Below, one piece after another: positions 34,612-41,604 of a stretch of DNA of 64,000 nt (the stretch's first letter is position 1; every line of letters starts with the position of its first letter). A model generated the notes under the pieces. It worked only from the letters and a program-made list of their open reading frames with translations. It made no database searches and was not told where the DNA came from. A program made the position numbers and the translations under genes. Origin of the DNA: Thiospirochaeta perfilievii (GTDB taxonomy: Bacteria > Spirochaetota > Spirochaetia > DSM-2461); contig NZ_CP035807.1 of NCBI RefSeq assembly GCF_008329945.1, positions 868,001 through 932,000 on the forward strand, in the 5' to 3' direction.

Positions 34612-35541
34612 TTATGAAATTATAGCCCAACTAACCCTATCACCCGATTTGGAACCTTTCCCGCTACAGTTTACCTCAACATACTTTACTGTTTTCTCTC
34701 TTTTTTTATCATCCCAATTATGCCATCCATTTGGGTGAATATGATCCCCTAAATAACAATCTATAAATGAAACTCTCCCATAAGGCCTCCAAGGTCTACC
34801 TAGATATACACTACCCTTCTTAGCATCTCCTGTTAGTTTACAATTCTTAAATATATACTCTGAGATACCACCTTTTACATGGGAGGCAGCTGTTATATAA
34901 CACTGTTTGTAATCATTATTTTTTTTGGAGTAAATTTCACAATTTTGAAAAATAGCATTTGCTGATCCAAAAATAAAATCAAAGTCTCCCATTATAAGGC
35001 AATCTTCAAAAAGTTGGTTAAATATTACCTCACTAGCCTCATTAGTATATGAAAACTCAAATTGAGGATTTATCCACTTAGGTAGTGGATCTGTAGGAAT
35101 AGGCCCCGTAAAGAGGGTATCTTGGTGACCTAATAAACAGCAATTTTTGATATGAACCTTATTAGAATCTACATATAGCGCCACAGCTTGCCCAACAATT
35201 TGTCCCCTTCCTGATGAGTTTTCTATGGTTATATTTTCCATGTAAAAATTCTCACAACCTATATACATAGTGAAAGAGTTAAAAGTCCCCATTTTACTAC
35301 TATCTTCTAATATTTTAGTTGCATGGTCATTATATGAAATTATACATTTTTCCCTACTTGTACCAATTATTGATACATTTGGGTTTAATACTCTAACCTT
35401 TTCATTATAAATACCCTCTTCTAAATAAATTACTACTTTAGAATCATCTAAACTATCTAAACTATCTAAACTATCTAAAGCCCCTTGAATTGTTATATAT
35501 TCTGAATTAGGTCCAACATTTTTTCTTATAACTATATCCAT
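34612..35541 (-). CDS. Pectinesterase family protein (CE8), apparently cytoplasmic
   Basis: A 309-residue right-handed beta-helix carbohydrate esterase. The CE8 active-site motifs are clear: GHQDTLF, GDFDFIFGSANAIF (catalytic and nucleophile Asp) and YLGRPWRPYG (Arg). It hydrolyses methyl esters of galacturonan. There is no signal peptide, so it probably acts on imported oligogalacturonides. Near residue 25 a 9-bp tandem repeat adds repeated Leu-Asp-Ser units (SLDSLDSLDD). It may be transcribed from its own promoter in the 50-bp gap before the divergent DsbA operon. Confidence 0.92.
   Translation of the reverse strand: MDIVIRKNVGPNSEYITIQGALDSLDSLDSLDDSKVVIYLEEGIYNEKVRVLNPNVSIIGTSREKCIISYNDHATKILEDSSKMGTFNSFTMYIGCENFYMENITIENSSGRGQIVGQAVALYVDSNKVHIKNCCLLGHQDTLFTGPIPTDPLPKWINPQFEFSYTNEASEVIFNQLFEDCLIMGDFDFIFGSANAIFQNCEIYSKKNNDYKQCYITAASHVKGGISEYIFKNCKLTGDAKKGSVYLGRPWRPYGRVSFIDCYLGDHIHPNGWHNWDDKKREKTVKYVEVNCSGKGSKSGDRVSWAIIS
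35447..35479. repeat. 9-bp tandem repeat inside the pectinesterase gene
   Basis: TCTAAACTA is repeated 3.7 times in a row. It is in frame (three codons per unit), so copy-number change would lengthen or shorten a Leu-Asp-Ser stretch near the N-terminus without disrupting translation. Confidence 0.85.
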
Positions 35542-35612
35542 CGTATTTTCCTTATCAATATATATTACACTTTAAAATATTTATTTTAAAAGCCTAATTG
35601 TTATATAATACA

Positions 35613-35641
35613 TTGACTATAGTAATAATTACTATTAACTT
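35613..35641 (+). promoter_or_regulatory. Promoter with operator palindrome for the dsbA-arsR-nitroreductase operon
   Basis: A -35-like TTGACT (35613-35618) is followed by exactly 17 bases, ATAGTAAT-A-ATTACTAT (35619-35635), a perfect 8-bp inverted repeat, then TAACTT as a poor -10. An alternative TATAAT lies at 35604-35609, which would put the palindrome near the start site. Either way, the ArsR-family repressor encoded in the operon is the natural candidate to bind it. Confidence 0.6.
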
Positions 35642-35669
35642 TAAGATAGATTATAATAAAGGAATTAAT

Positions 35670-36293
35670 ATGAAAATAGAAGTGTGGTCTGATTTTGCTT
35701 GCCCTTTTTGTTATATTGGGGAGACAAAACTAAACAGAGCATTAAAAGAGTTAAATTTAGATGATGAAGCTTTGATAGTTTATAAGAGTTTCCAACTAAA
35801 TCCAAATGCAACTAGCCAAAAAGGTAAGGATCTAAATCAACTAATATCTGAAAAATACGGTATCCCCTATGAGCAAGCTGTTGCTTCAAATAGAAATATA
35901 GTTAATGTAGCAAAGGAGTCTGGCCTTAATTTTAACTTTAATAAGATTCAACCTGGGAATACAGCCTTAGCCCATGAGTTACATAAATATTCAGAAACAA
36001 TTAATAAGGACCTAGAAATGGCAGAGGTCATATTTAAAGCTTATTTTGAAGATGGTATTGATATTAGTGATAAAGTGGAACTTATTAAACTAGCAAATAA
36101 GGTTGGAATTAAAGAGGAGGAAGTAGAGGATATTTTTAATAATAAAAAATTTAGTAATGCTGTGATAGAAGATCAGAATTTAGCAATTAGTAATGGAATA
36201 AACAGTGTCCCATTTTTTGTTATTGATAATAAAAAGACTATTTCAGGAGCACAGAGTATCGAGCATTTTAAAATGGTATTAGGTGAAAATTAA
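35670..36293 (+). CDS. DsbA-family (FrnE-like) oxidoreductase
   Basis: About 207 residues; a thioredoxin-fold protein without signal peptide, with the CPFC active site at residues 11-14 (MKIEVWSDFACPFCYIGE) and the helical insertion typical of FrnE/2-hydroxychromene-2-carboxylate isomerase-like proteins. The cis-Pro loop is SVPFFVIDNK. It probably reduces or isomerises disulfides in the cytoplasm. ATG 35670 is preceded by AAAGGAATTAAT. First gene of an operon with an ArsR repressor and a nitroreductase, which suggests electrophile or oxidative-stress defence. Confidence 0.9.
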   Translation: MKIEVWSDFACPFCYIGETKLNRALKELNLDDEALIVYKSFQLNPNATSQKGKDLNQLISEKYGIPYEQAVASNRNIVNVAKESGLNFNFNKIQPGNTALAHELHKYSETINKDLEMAEVIFKAYFEDGIDISDKVELIKLANKVGIKEEEVEDIFNNKKFSNAVIEDQNLAISNGINSVPFFVIDNKKTISGAQSIEHFKMVLGEN

Positions 36294-36340
36294 CATTAGC
36301 CTAAATTTTTTTTACAATATTGGTTTATAGGATTAAACGA

Positions 36341-36667
36341 ATGGACAAAGAAGCAGAGAAGTGTAGTTTGGATCTTTTTCGTAAATGTATACCATATTTT
36401 GAGGTTCTTGCTGATGAAAATCGTCAAAAACTGGTACTACTACTAGCTGAAGGTCATCAGGTTCTAAACGTGGGAGATATAACAGAGAAAGTATCCCTAT
36501 CAAGACCTGCAGTTTCACACCACTTAAAAATACTTTTAAGGGCGGGAATGGTAAACTATACAAAAAAAGGAACCCAAAACTACTATTTTTTAACTATAGG
36601 ATCCATGGTGAAAGTTTTGAAAGATTTTGTAACTACAGTGGAGAAGACATGTACAAAAAATACATAA
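36341..36667 (+). CDS. ArsR-family transcriptional regulator
   Basis: A ~108-residue winged-helix protein: FEVLADENRQKLVLLLAEG, then VGDITEKVSLSRPAVSHHLKIL (recognition helix), LRAGMVNYTKKGTQNYYFL (wing). No CxC metal site of ArsR/SmtB in the DNA-binding helix is visible, although Cys residues occur near both ends (Cys8, Cys15 and Cys105), so a redox- or electrophile-sensing mechanism is possible. It is 9 bases before the nitroreductase and 47 after the DsbA-like gene. Confidence 0.88.
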   Translation: MDKEAEKCSLDLFRKCIPYFEVLADENRQKLVLLLAEGHQVLNVGDITEKVSLSRPAVSHHLKILLRAGMVNYTKKGTQNYYFLTIGSMVKVLKDFVTTVEKTCTKNT

Positions 36668-36676
36668 GGAGTTTTT

Positions 36677-37414
36677 ATGAATAAAACAATTAATACAATT
36701 AAGGACCACAGATCAATTAGACAGTATACGGATAAGGATATTGATAATAGTGAGTTAAATGCAATTTTAGAAGCAGCCCATGCAATGCCAACGTCAATCC
36801 ATGGACAGCAGTTATCAATAATTGTGGTTAAAGATAAAGATAGAAGGGAAAAAATATCAGAACTTGCGGGAAACCAACCCTGGATAGCTAAGGGTCCTGT
36901 TTTTTTAGTATTTATTATGGATATGAATAAAACAGCAAAGGCTGGAGAAAAGGCCGGACTACCCCAGGTAATACAAGAGAGTGCAGAGGGTGTTTTAGTT
37001 TCAAGTTTTGATGCAGGCCTAGCAATGGGAGCAGCTATAATTGCAGCTGAATCTTTAGGTCTAGGTATTGTTCCAATTGGTGGAATTAGAAAAAGCCCCC
37101 AGGAGATGATTGATCTACTAGAACTACCTAAAAATACTTTCCCAGTTGCAGGCTTAGTAATAGGACACCCAGAGAATATGTCTGGGAAAAAACCAAGATT
37201 ATCCCTAGAGAGCTTTGCCCATAAAGAGAGGTATAATGATGAGATTGTAACAAAAGCTGTTGATGATTTTGATATTGAAATAGCTAAGTATTATGAGAAA
37301 AGAGGGGATAAGAGCAGTAATTGGAGTGACCAGATAGCTGGATTCTACCAGCAGGTTTATTTCCCTTTGGTTTACCCTACACTTAAGTCCCAGGGATTTA
37401 CATTAGATAAATAA
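36677..37414 (+). CDS. NfsA-like FMN nitroreductase
   Basis: A 245-residue nitroreductase-fold protein. HRSIRQYTDKDI at the N-terminus binds the FMN phosphate, and GLGIVPIGGIRKSPQEMIDLL and GLVIGHP are the other conserved segments; it is closest to oxygen-insensitive NfsA types. It should reduce nitroaromatics, quinones or related electrophiles with NAD(P)H. Third gene of the DsbA-ArsR operon, followed by a strong terminator. Confidence 0.9.
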   Translation: MNKTINTIKDHRSIRQYTDKDIDNSELNAILEAAHAMPTSIHGQQLSIIVVKDKDRREKISELAGNQPWIAKGPVFLVFIMDMNKTAKAGEKAGLPQVIQESAEGVLVSSFDAGLAMGAAIIAAESLGLGIVPIGGIRKSPQEMIDLLELPKNTFPVAGLVIGHPENMSGKKPRLSLESFAHKERYNDEIVTKAVDDFDIEIAKYYEKRGDKSSNWSDQIAGFYQQVYFPLVYPTLKSQGFTLDK

Positions 37415-37470
37415 GTAAAGTTTTTATAAAATATTTATTTAAAAAATAAACTACTAGGGTTAGTATTTAA

Positions 37471-37502
37471 AAGAGTCTGTTTTTAAAGTAGACTCTTTTT
37501 TC
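37471..37502 (+). terminator. Rho-independent terminator after the nitroreductase
   Basis: A perfect 8-bp stem AAGAGTCT / AGACTCTT (37471-37478, 37490-37497) followed by TTTT, between the nitroreductase and the beta-glucosidase gene. Confidence 0.85.
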
Positions 37503-37524
37503 ATATTAGTAGTAAGGAGTGACC

Positions 37525-38865
37525 ATGTTAAAAAGAGAGAACTTTCCAAAGAATTTTCTGTTTGGAACAGCAACATCTGCATATCAAATTGAGGGAGCCG
37601 CAAATAGTTATGGACGAGTACCCTCTATTTGGGATGATTTTAGTAAAACTCCAGGTAAAATAGCAGACTCATCCAATGGAGATATAGCATGTGATCACTA
37701 TCACCTATATGAAACGGACCTTGATTTAATTAAAAACATTGGCTTAGACTCCTATAGGTTTAGTATCTCTTGGCCAAGGGTTATATCCAATAGAAGGGGT
37801 AAAATAAACCAAGAAGGTTTAGATTTTTATGATAGGTTAGTAGATCAAATGTTAAAAAGAGATATAGATCCATTTTTAACTCTATATCATTGGGACCTAC
37901 CATCATTTCTGCAAGAGATTGGTGGGTGGACAAACAGAGATACGAATAAACACTTTAGAGATTATGCCTATACTGTATCTGAAAAATTAGGTGATAGGGT
38001 TAAAAATTGGATAACCCATAACGAGATGTGGTGTACAAGTTTTTTATCCCACCATATTGGAATGTTTGCTCCAGGGGAGCAGAACCTAAAAAATGGTTTT
38101 ACAGTTGCCCACAACCTACTATTAAGCCACGGGCTAGCTACAAAATCATTACGAGAACACTCAAACAGTTTAAAAATTGGCATCGCACCAAACTATCTAC
38201 CATGTTATCCGGCTACAGAGTCAAAGTTAGATAGAAGAGCAGCAGAGTTATACGATGGATACTTTAATAGATGGTTTTTAGATCCACTATCAGGGAAGGA
38301 TTACCCAGAAGATGTTTTAGAATTTGTAGAAGATTTTATGCCAAAGATTGAAACGGGGGATATGGAGACTATAAAACAAGAGTGCGATTTTATTGGAATA
38401 AACTACTATAATGCAAACTGGTATAAATATGATGAAAGTATTCCACTTCTTCCATGTAAAAAAGTTCAACCAGATAATTTATGGTTTACAGCTGACAGAG
38501 ATGTATATGCAAAGGGCCTTTATGACACCTTATATAGGGTTAATAAGGATTATAATTTTAAAGATATATATATAACAGAGAATGGTGCAGCCTTTGATGA
38601 TAAGTTAGAGATTGATAGTAATGGAAATAAAGTATGCCACGATCAAGGAAGAGTAAGATTTTATAAAGAGCATTTTGAACAAGCAAGCTTGGCAATAAAA
38701 GATGGAATACCATTAAAGGGTTATTTTGTATGGTCTCTACTAGATAATTTTGAGTGGGCTGCAGGTTATACTCTAAGATATGGTATGCACTATACTGATT
38801 ATAATACCCAGGAGCGAATTCCTAAGGATTCTGCAAAATGGTTAAAAGATTTTATAAATAATTAA
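37525..38865 (+). CDS. GH1 beta-glucosidase
   Basis: A 447-residue GH1 enzyme with the N-terminal signature FLFGTATSAYQIEGA. The nucleophile Glu is in YITENGAAF (~residue 350) and the acid/base Glu is Glu167. The usual TxNEP there reads THNEMW, with Met in place of the conserved Pro, which is uncommon but keeps the catalytic residue. It cleaves beta-glucosides; there is no signal for phospho-sugar specificity and no signal peptide. ATG 37525 is preceded by AAGGAG; GTG 37519 is less likely. Confidence 0.95.
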   Translation: MLKRENFPKNFLFGTATSAYQIEGAANSYGRVPSIWDDFSKTPGKIADSSNGDIACDHYHLYETDLDLIKNIGLDSYRFSISWPRVISNRRGKINQEGLDFYDRLVDQMLKRDIDPFLTLYHWDLPSFLQEIGGWTNRDTNKHFRDYAYTVSEKLGDRVKNWITHNEMWCTSFLSHHIGMFAPGEQNLKNGFTVAHNLLLSHGLATKSLREHSNSLKIGIAPNYLPCYPATESKLDRRAAELYDGYFNRWFLDPLSGKDYPEDVLEFVEDFMPKIETGDMETIKQECDFIGINYYNANWYKYDESIPLLPCKKVQPDNLWFTADRDVYAKGLYDTLYRVNKDYNFKDIYITENGAAFDDKLEIDSNGNKVCHDQGRVRFYKEHFEQASLAIKDGIPLKGYFVWSLLDNFEWAAGYTLRYGMHYTDYNTQERIPKDSAKWLKDFINN

Positions 38866-38889
38866 CATTTTCCTAATGCATCTGTAACA
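38862..38889 (+). promoter_or_regulatory. Three hexamers spaced 11 bp apart (Pho-box-like)
   Basis: TTAACA (38862), CTAATG (38873) and GTAACA (38884) start exactly 11 bp apart, resembling the direct-repeat architecture recognised by PhoB/PhoP-type response regulators. The first overlaps the beta-glucosidase stop codon. The 24-residue leader-like frame downstream is the only candidate target. Confidence 0.3.
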
Positions 38890-38936
38890 TTTATATATAT
38901 AAATAGTGTTATAAAGAGCAAAAAGGAGATCATAAA

Positions 38937-39011
38937 ATGAAAATACTTACAAAATCAGTAATATCATTAGTGCTTTTATTAATAGCTATGAATTATTATT
39001 TACTAGTATAA
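38937..39011 (+). CDS. 24-residue leader-like peptide
   Basis: AAAAGGAG sits 7 bases before an ATG that opens MKILTKSVISLVLLLIAMNY, a perfect signal-peptide or single-helix sequence, ending at TAA after LLV. It overlaps the end of the convergent NlpC/P60 gene by 26 bases. With a strong ribosome-binding site and repeated hexamers upstream it may be a small membrane peptide or the surviving 5' end of a deleted secreted-protein gene. Confidence 0.35.
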   Translation: MKILTKSVISLVLLLIAMNYYLLV

Positions 39012-39594
39012 GGCGTTTAACAGAGATAGAAAAAGATGTTTTTAATGGTAATGTCCTATACCCTACTCCATCAATATCATAAGAAGGAAGTTCATTGGCT
39101 TCAATAAAATGATAATACCCACTTTCTATTTTTTCTAAGATAGCCACATGAAAGGCGTTATCATTCTTATCCTTCCAAAAGATAAGGTCCCCCTTACCAG
39201 GATTAGAAACATTAACAGTAAAGTACTTATATAGTTCATCTGCTGTTTTATCATTTAAAATTCCATTGTTATATCCAAAAGGGAGAACATAATCTGTGTT
39301 CTCGACAGCATATTTGAAAACATTTATTATTAGTCCTGAGCAATCTATGCCTTTTATTAAGGATCTGTAGGGAGGGACATAAACTGTCTCATTACCACCA
39401 AGTTGGTAATTAAGTTCAGATTCTAGATAGTATTCAGCTGCAAAATAAGCTTTTAATCGGACTAATTCTGGGGAGATAATATAATTATCATCTACTGTTG
39501 TCTCATGAACTATACCGTAAAATTCGTCATAAGAGACCCATTTACAGCTAATAACAAGAAGTATAGTTATTGGAATTAATAATAATCTTTTCAT
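38986..39594 (-). CDS. NlpC/P60-family lipoprotein
   Basis: A 202-residue protein with signal sequence and lipobox LLVISC (Cys17). The NlpC/P60 catalytic Cys is in GIDCSGLI (~residue 95), the catalytic His in NAFHVAIL, and a polar third residue is expected in the following strand (YHFIEANE). It should cleave murein peptides (gamma-D-Glu-diamino acid bonds) at the outer surface of the inner membrane or in the periplasm. It is divergent from the small gene at 39632. Confidence 0.88.
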   Translation of the reverse strand: MKRLLLIPITILLVISCKWVSYDEFYGIVHETTVDDNYIISPELVRLKAYFAAEYYLESELNYQLGGNETVYVPPYRSLIKGIDCSGLIINVFKYAVENTDYVLPFGYNNGILNDKTADELYKYFTVNVSNPGKGDLIFWKDKNDNAFHVAILEKIESGYYHFIEANELPSYDIDGVGYRTLPLKTSFSISVKRLILVNNNS

Positions 39595-39631
39595 ACTTAT
39601 AATATAGGTATTATAGTGTTATTATTTGTTT

Positions 39632-39880
39632 ATGGAAACTACTGATATTAAAGCCGAAGAGATATTGATACTGGTTTTAGATGCAAAAAAGAAACTTTTA
39701 GATAGTCATAAAAAACCTACAAAGGTTATAATGCACTCTAAATATTATAAAAAGTTAAAACTATATAGAGCGACTCTAGGAGATTATCCAGAAGGAATGG
39801 AGGACTATCTAACCCAGGATAAAATGTTTGGACTAGATATATGTATAGATAATAACTATGGAATACAGGTAACTATTTAA
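39632..39880 (+). CDS. Small acidic/basic hypothetical protein
   Basis: An 82-residue soluble protein from ATG 39632 (a TTG six bases earlier is also possible). It starts METTDIKAEEILILVLDAKKK and ends DICIDNNYGIQVTI; no motif is recognised. It is 41 bases upstream of the XPB helicase start and likely in its operon, so a role linked to that helicase is possible but unproven. The hairpin GTGTAA/TTACAC (39896-39917) separates the two genes. Confidence 0.6.
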   Translation: METTDIKAEEILILVLDAKKKLLDSHKKPTKVIMHSKYYKKLKLYRATLGDYPEGMEDYLTQDKMFGLDICIDNNYGIQVTI

Positions 39881-39921
39881 TAGCTTGTAATATGTGGTGT
39901 AACAATGTAAAATTACACTAT

Positions 39922-41604
39922 ATGAACACAAGTGAATTTAAACCTCTTATTGTACAGGGAGACTCTTCTCTTCTTTTAGATGTACATAATCCAGATTTTG
40001 AATCTGCTCGAGGAGATATAGCTCCATTTTCGGAACTTGAAAAGTCTCCAGAGCATATGCATACATATAAAATTACTCCTCTCTCTCTGTGGAATGCAGC
40101 ATCGGCAGGAATAACCCATGATGATATAGCTGAGATTTTAGATAATTATTCAAGATTCCCTGTTCCTGAAAACGTAAAGTTTACAGTTAGGGATATTATA
40201 AGTAGATATGGGAAACTTAACTTAGATAAGACCGATGATGAGATGGTTCTTAAACTAAGTGTAGAGAGTGAGATTATCTATATGGAGTTAACAGCACAAA
40301 AATCCTTAAAACAACTTCTTATACCAAAGGGTAATTTAGAGTTTCATTTAAAACTATTAGATAGAGGTGTTGTAAAACAGGAGTTATTAAAGCTTGGTTA
40401 TCCAGTAAAGGATTTAGCTCCACTTAAAGATGGTGACCCATATGAAATAACATTTAGAGACGTTACAGAGTCGGGTAGAGCCTTTGGTATAAGGGATTAT
40501 CAAAAAGAAGCCTGTGACTCCTTTGTAGGGAACAATCTACCGGGAACAGGTTTTGGAACCCTAGTTCTTCCCTGTGGAGCTGGTAAAACTATTGTTGGAA
40601 TGACAATAATGGAAAAACTACAAACTAATACACTAATCTTAACCACTAATGTTGCTGCAGTACACCAATGGATTGATGAGATAGCAGATAAAACCAATGT
40701 TCCTAGAGAGGATATTGGAGAGTATACTGGGGATAGAAAAGTAATAAAACCAATTACAGTAGCGACCTATCAGATTCTTGTATGGAGAAAAAATAAAGAG
40801 AGTGAATTCCCCCACTTTGACCTTTTTAGAAAGAGAAATTGGGGTTTAATTGTATATGATGAGGTTCATCTACTCCCTGCTCCTGTTTTTAAAGTAACAG
40901 CAGAAATTCAGGCAGTAAGAAGGGTTGGATTAACAGCAACACTTATTAGAGAGGATGGAGCAGAAGGGGATGTTTTTACCCTAGTAGGCCCTAAAAGATA
41001 TGATGTCCCTTGGAAGCAACTAGAGGATAAGGGTTGGATTGCAACAGCCTACTGTCATGAGATACGTGTGGATTTATACGAAGATGACAAGATAAAATAT
41101 GCAGTTGCAGATAAGAGAAAGAAGTTTAGAATTGCAAGTGAAAATCCTTGGAAGGTATCAATAATTAAAAAGTTACTGGAACAACACAAGGAAGATCAAA
41201 CTTTGGTTATAGGTCAATATGTTGATCAATTAAAGGAGATAGCTAAAATAATAAATGCACCTTTAATAACAGGAAAAACACCAAACCCAGAAAGGGAAGT
41301 TATATTTGATAAGTTTAAGAGAGGTGAAGTTAAGGTTATAGTAGTATCAAAGGTTGCTAACTTCGCAATAAACTTACCAGATGCATCAATAGCAATCCAG
41401 GTTTCTGGAACATTTGGATCAAGACAGGAAGAAGCCCAAAGACTAGGTAGAATATTACGACCTAAGGAAAAGGATTCATTTTTCTACTCTGTTGTAACAA
41501 GACACACAACAGAGGAGTCCTTTGCGGCTAATAGACAGAAATTTTTAACAGAGCAGGGTTATAAATATAATATTGAAATTTGGAATACAAAGGATTTAAT
41601 GTGA
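39922..41604 (+). CDS. Bacterial XPB/Rad25-type DNA helicase
   Basis: A 560-residue superfamily 2 helicase of the XPB (ERCC3) class. An N-terminal domain (~1-180) is followed by Walker A PCGAGKT, Walker B in VYDEVHLLPA, the XPB-specific RED motif GLTATLIREDG, a thumb-like segment, and motif VI QRLGRILRP. Such proteins occur in spirochaetes, actinobacteria and archaea, and probably open DNA for repair. ATG 39922 is chosen over 39892 because family N-termini begin near PLIVQGDSSLLLDVH. A short hairpin just upstream replaces a clear ribosome-binding site. It overlaps the next gene by 4 bases. Confidence 0.92.
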   Translation: MNTSEFKPLIVQGDSSLLLDVHNPDFESARGDIAPFSELEKSPEHMHTYKITPLSLWNAASAGITHDDIAEILDNYSRFPVPENVKFTVRDIISRYGKLNLDKTDDEMVLKLSVESEIIYMELTAQKSLKQLLIPKGNLEFHLKLLDRGVVKQELLKLGYPVKDLAPLKDGDPYEITFRDVTESGRAFGIRDYQKEACDSFVGNNLPGTGFGTLVLPCGAGKTIVGMTIMEKLQTNTLILTTNVAAVHQWIDEIADKTNVPREDIGEYTGDRKVIKPITVATYQILVWRKNKESEFPHFDLFRKRNWGLIVYDEVHLLPAPVFKVTAEIQAVRRVGLTATLIREDGAEGDVFTLVGPKRYDVPWKQLEDKGWIATAYCHEIRVDLYEDDKIKYAVADKRKKFRIASENPWKVSIIKKLLEQHKEDQTLVIGQYVDQLKEIAKIINAPLITGKTPNPEREVIFDKFKRGEVKVIVVSKVANFAINLPDASIAIQVSGTFGSRQEEAQRLGRILRPKEKDSFFYSVVTRHTTEESFAANRQKFLTEQGYKYNIEIWNTKDLM

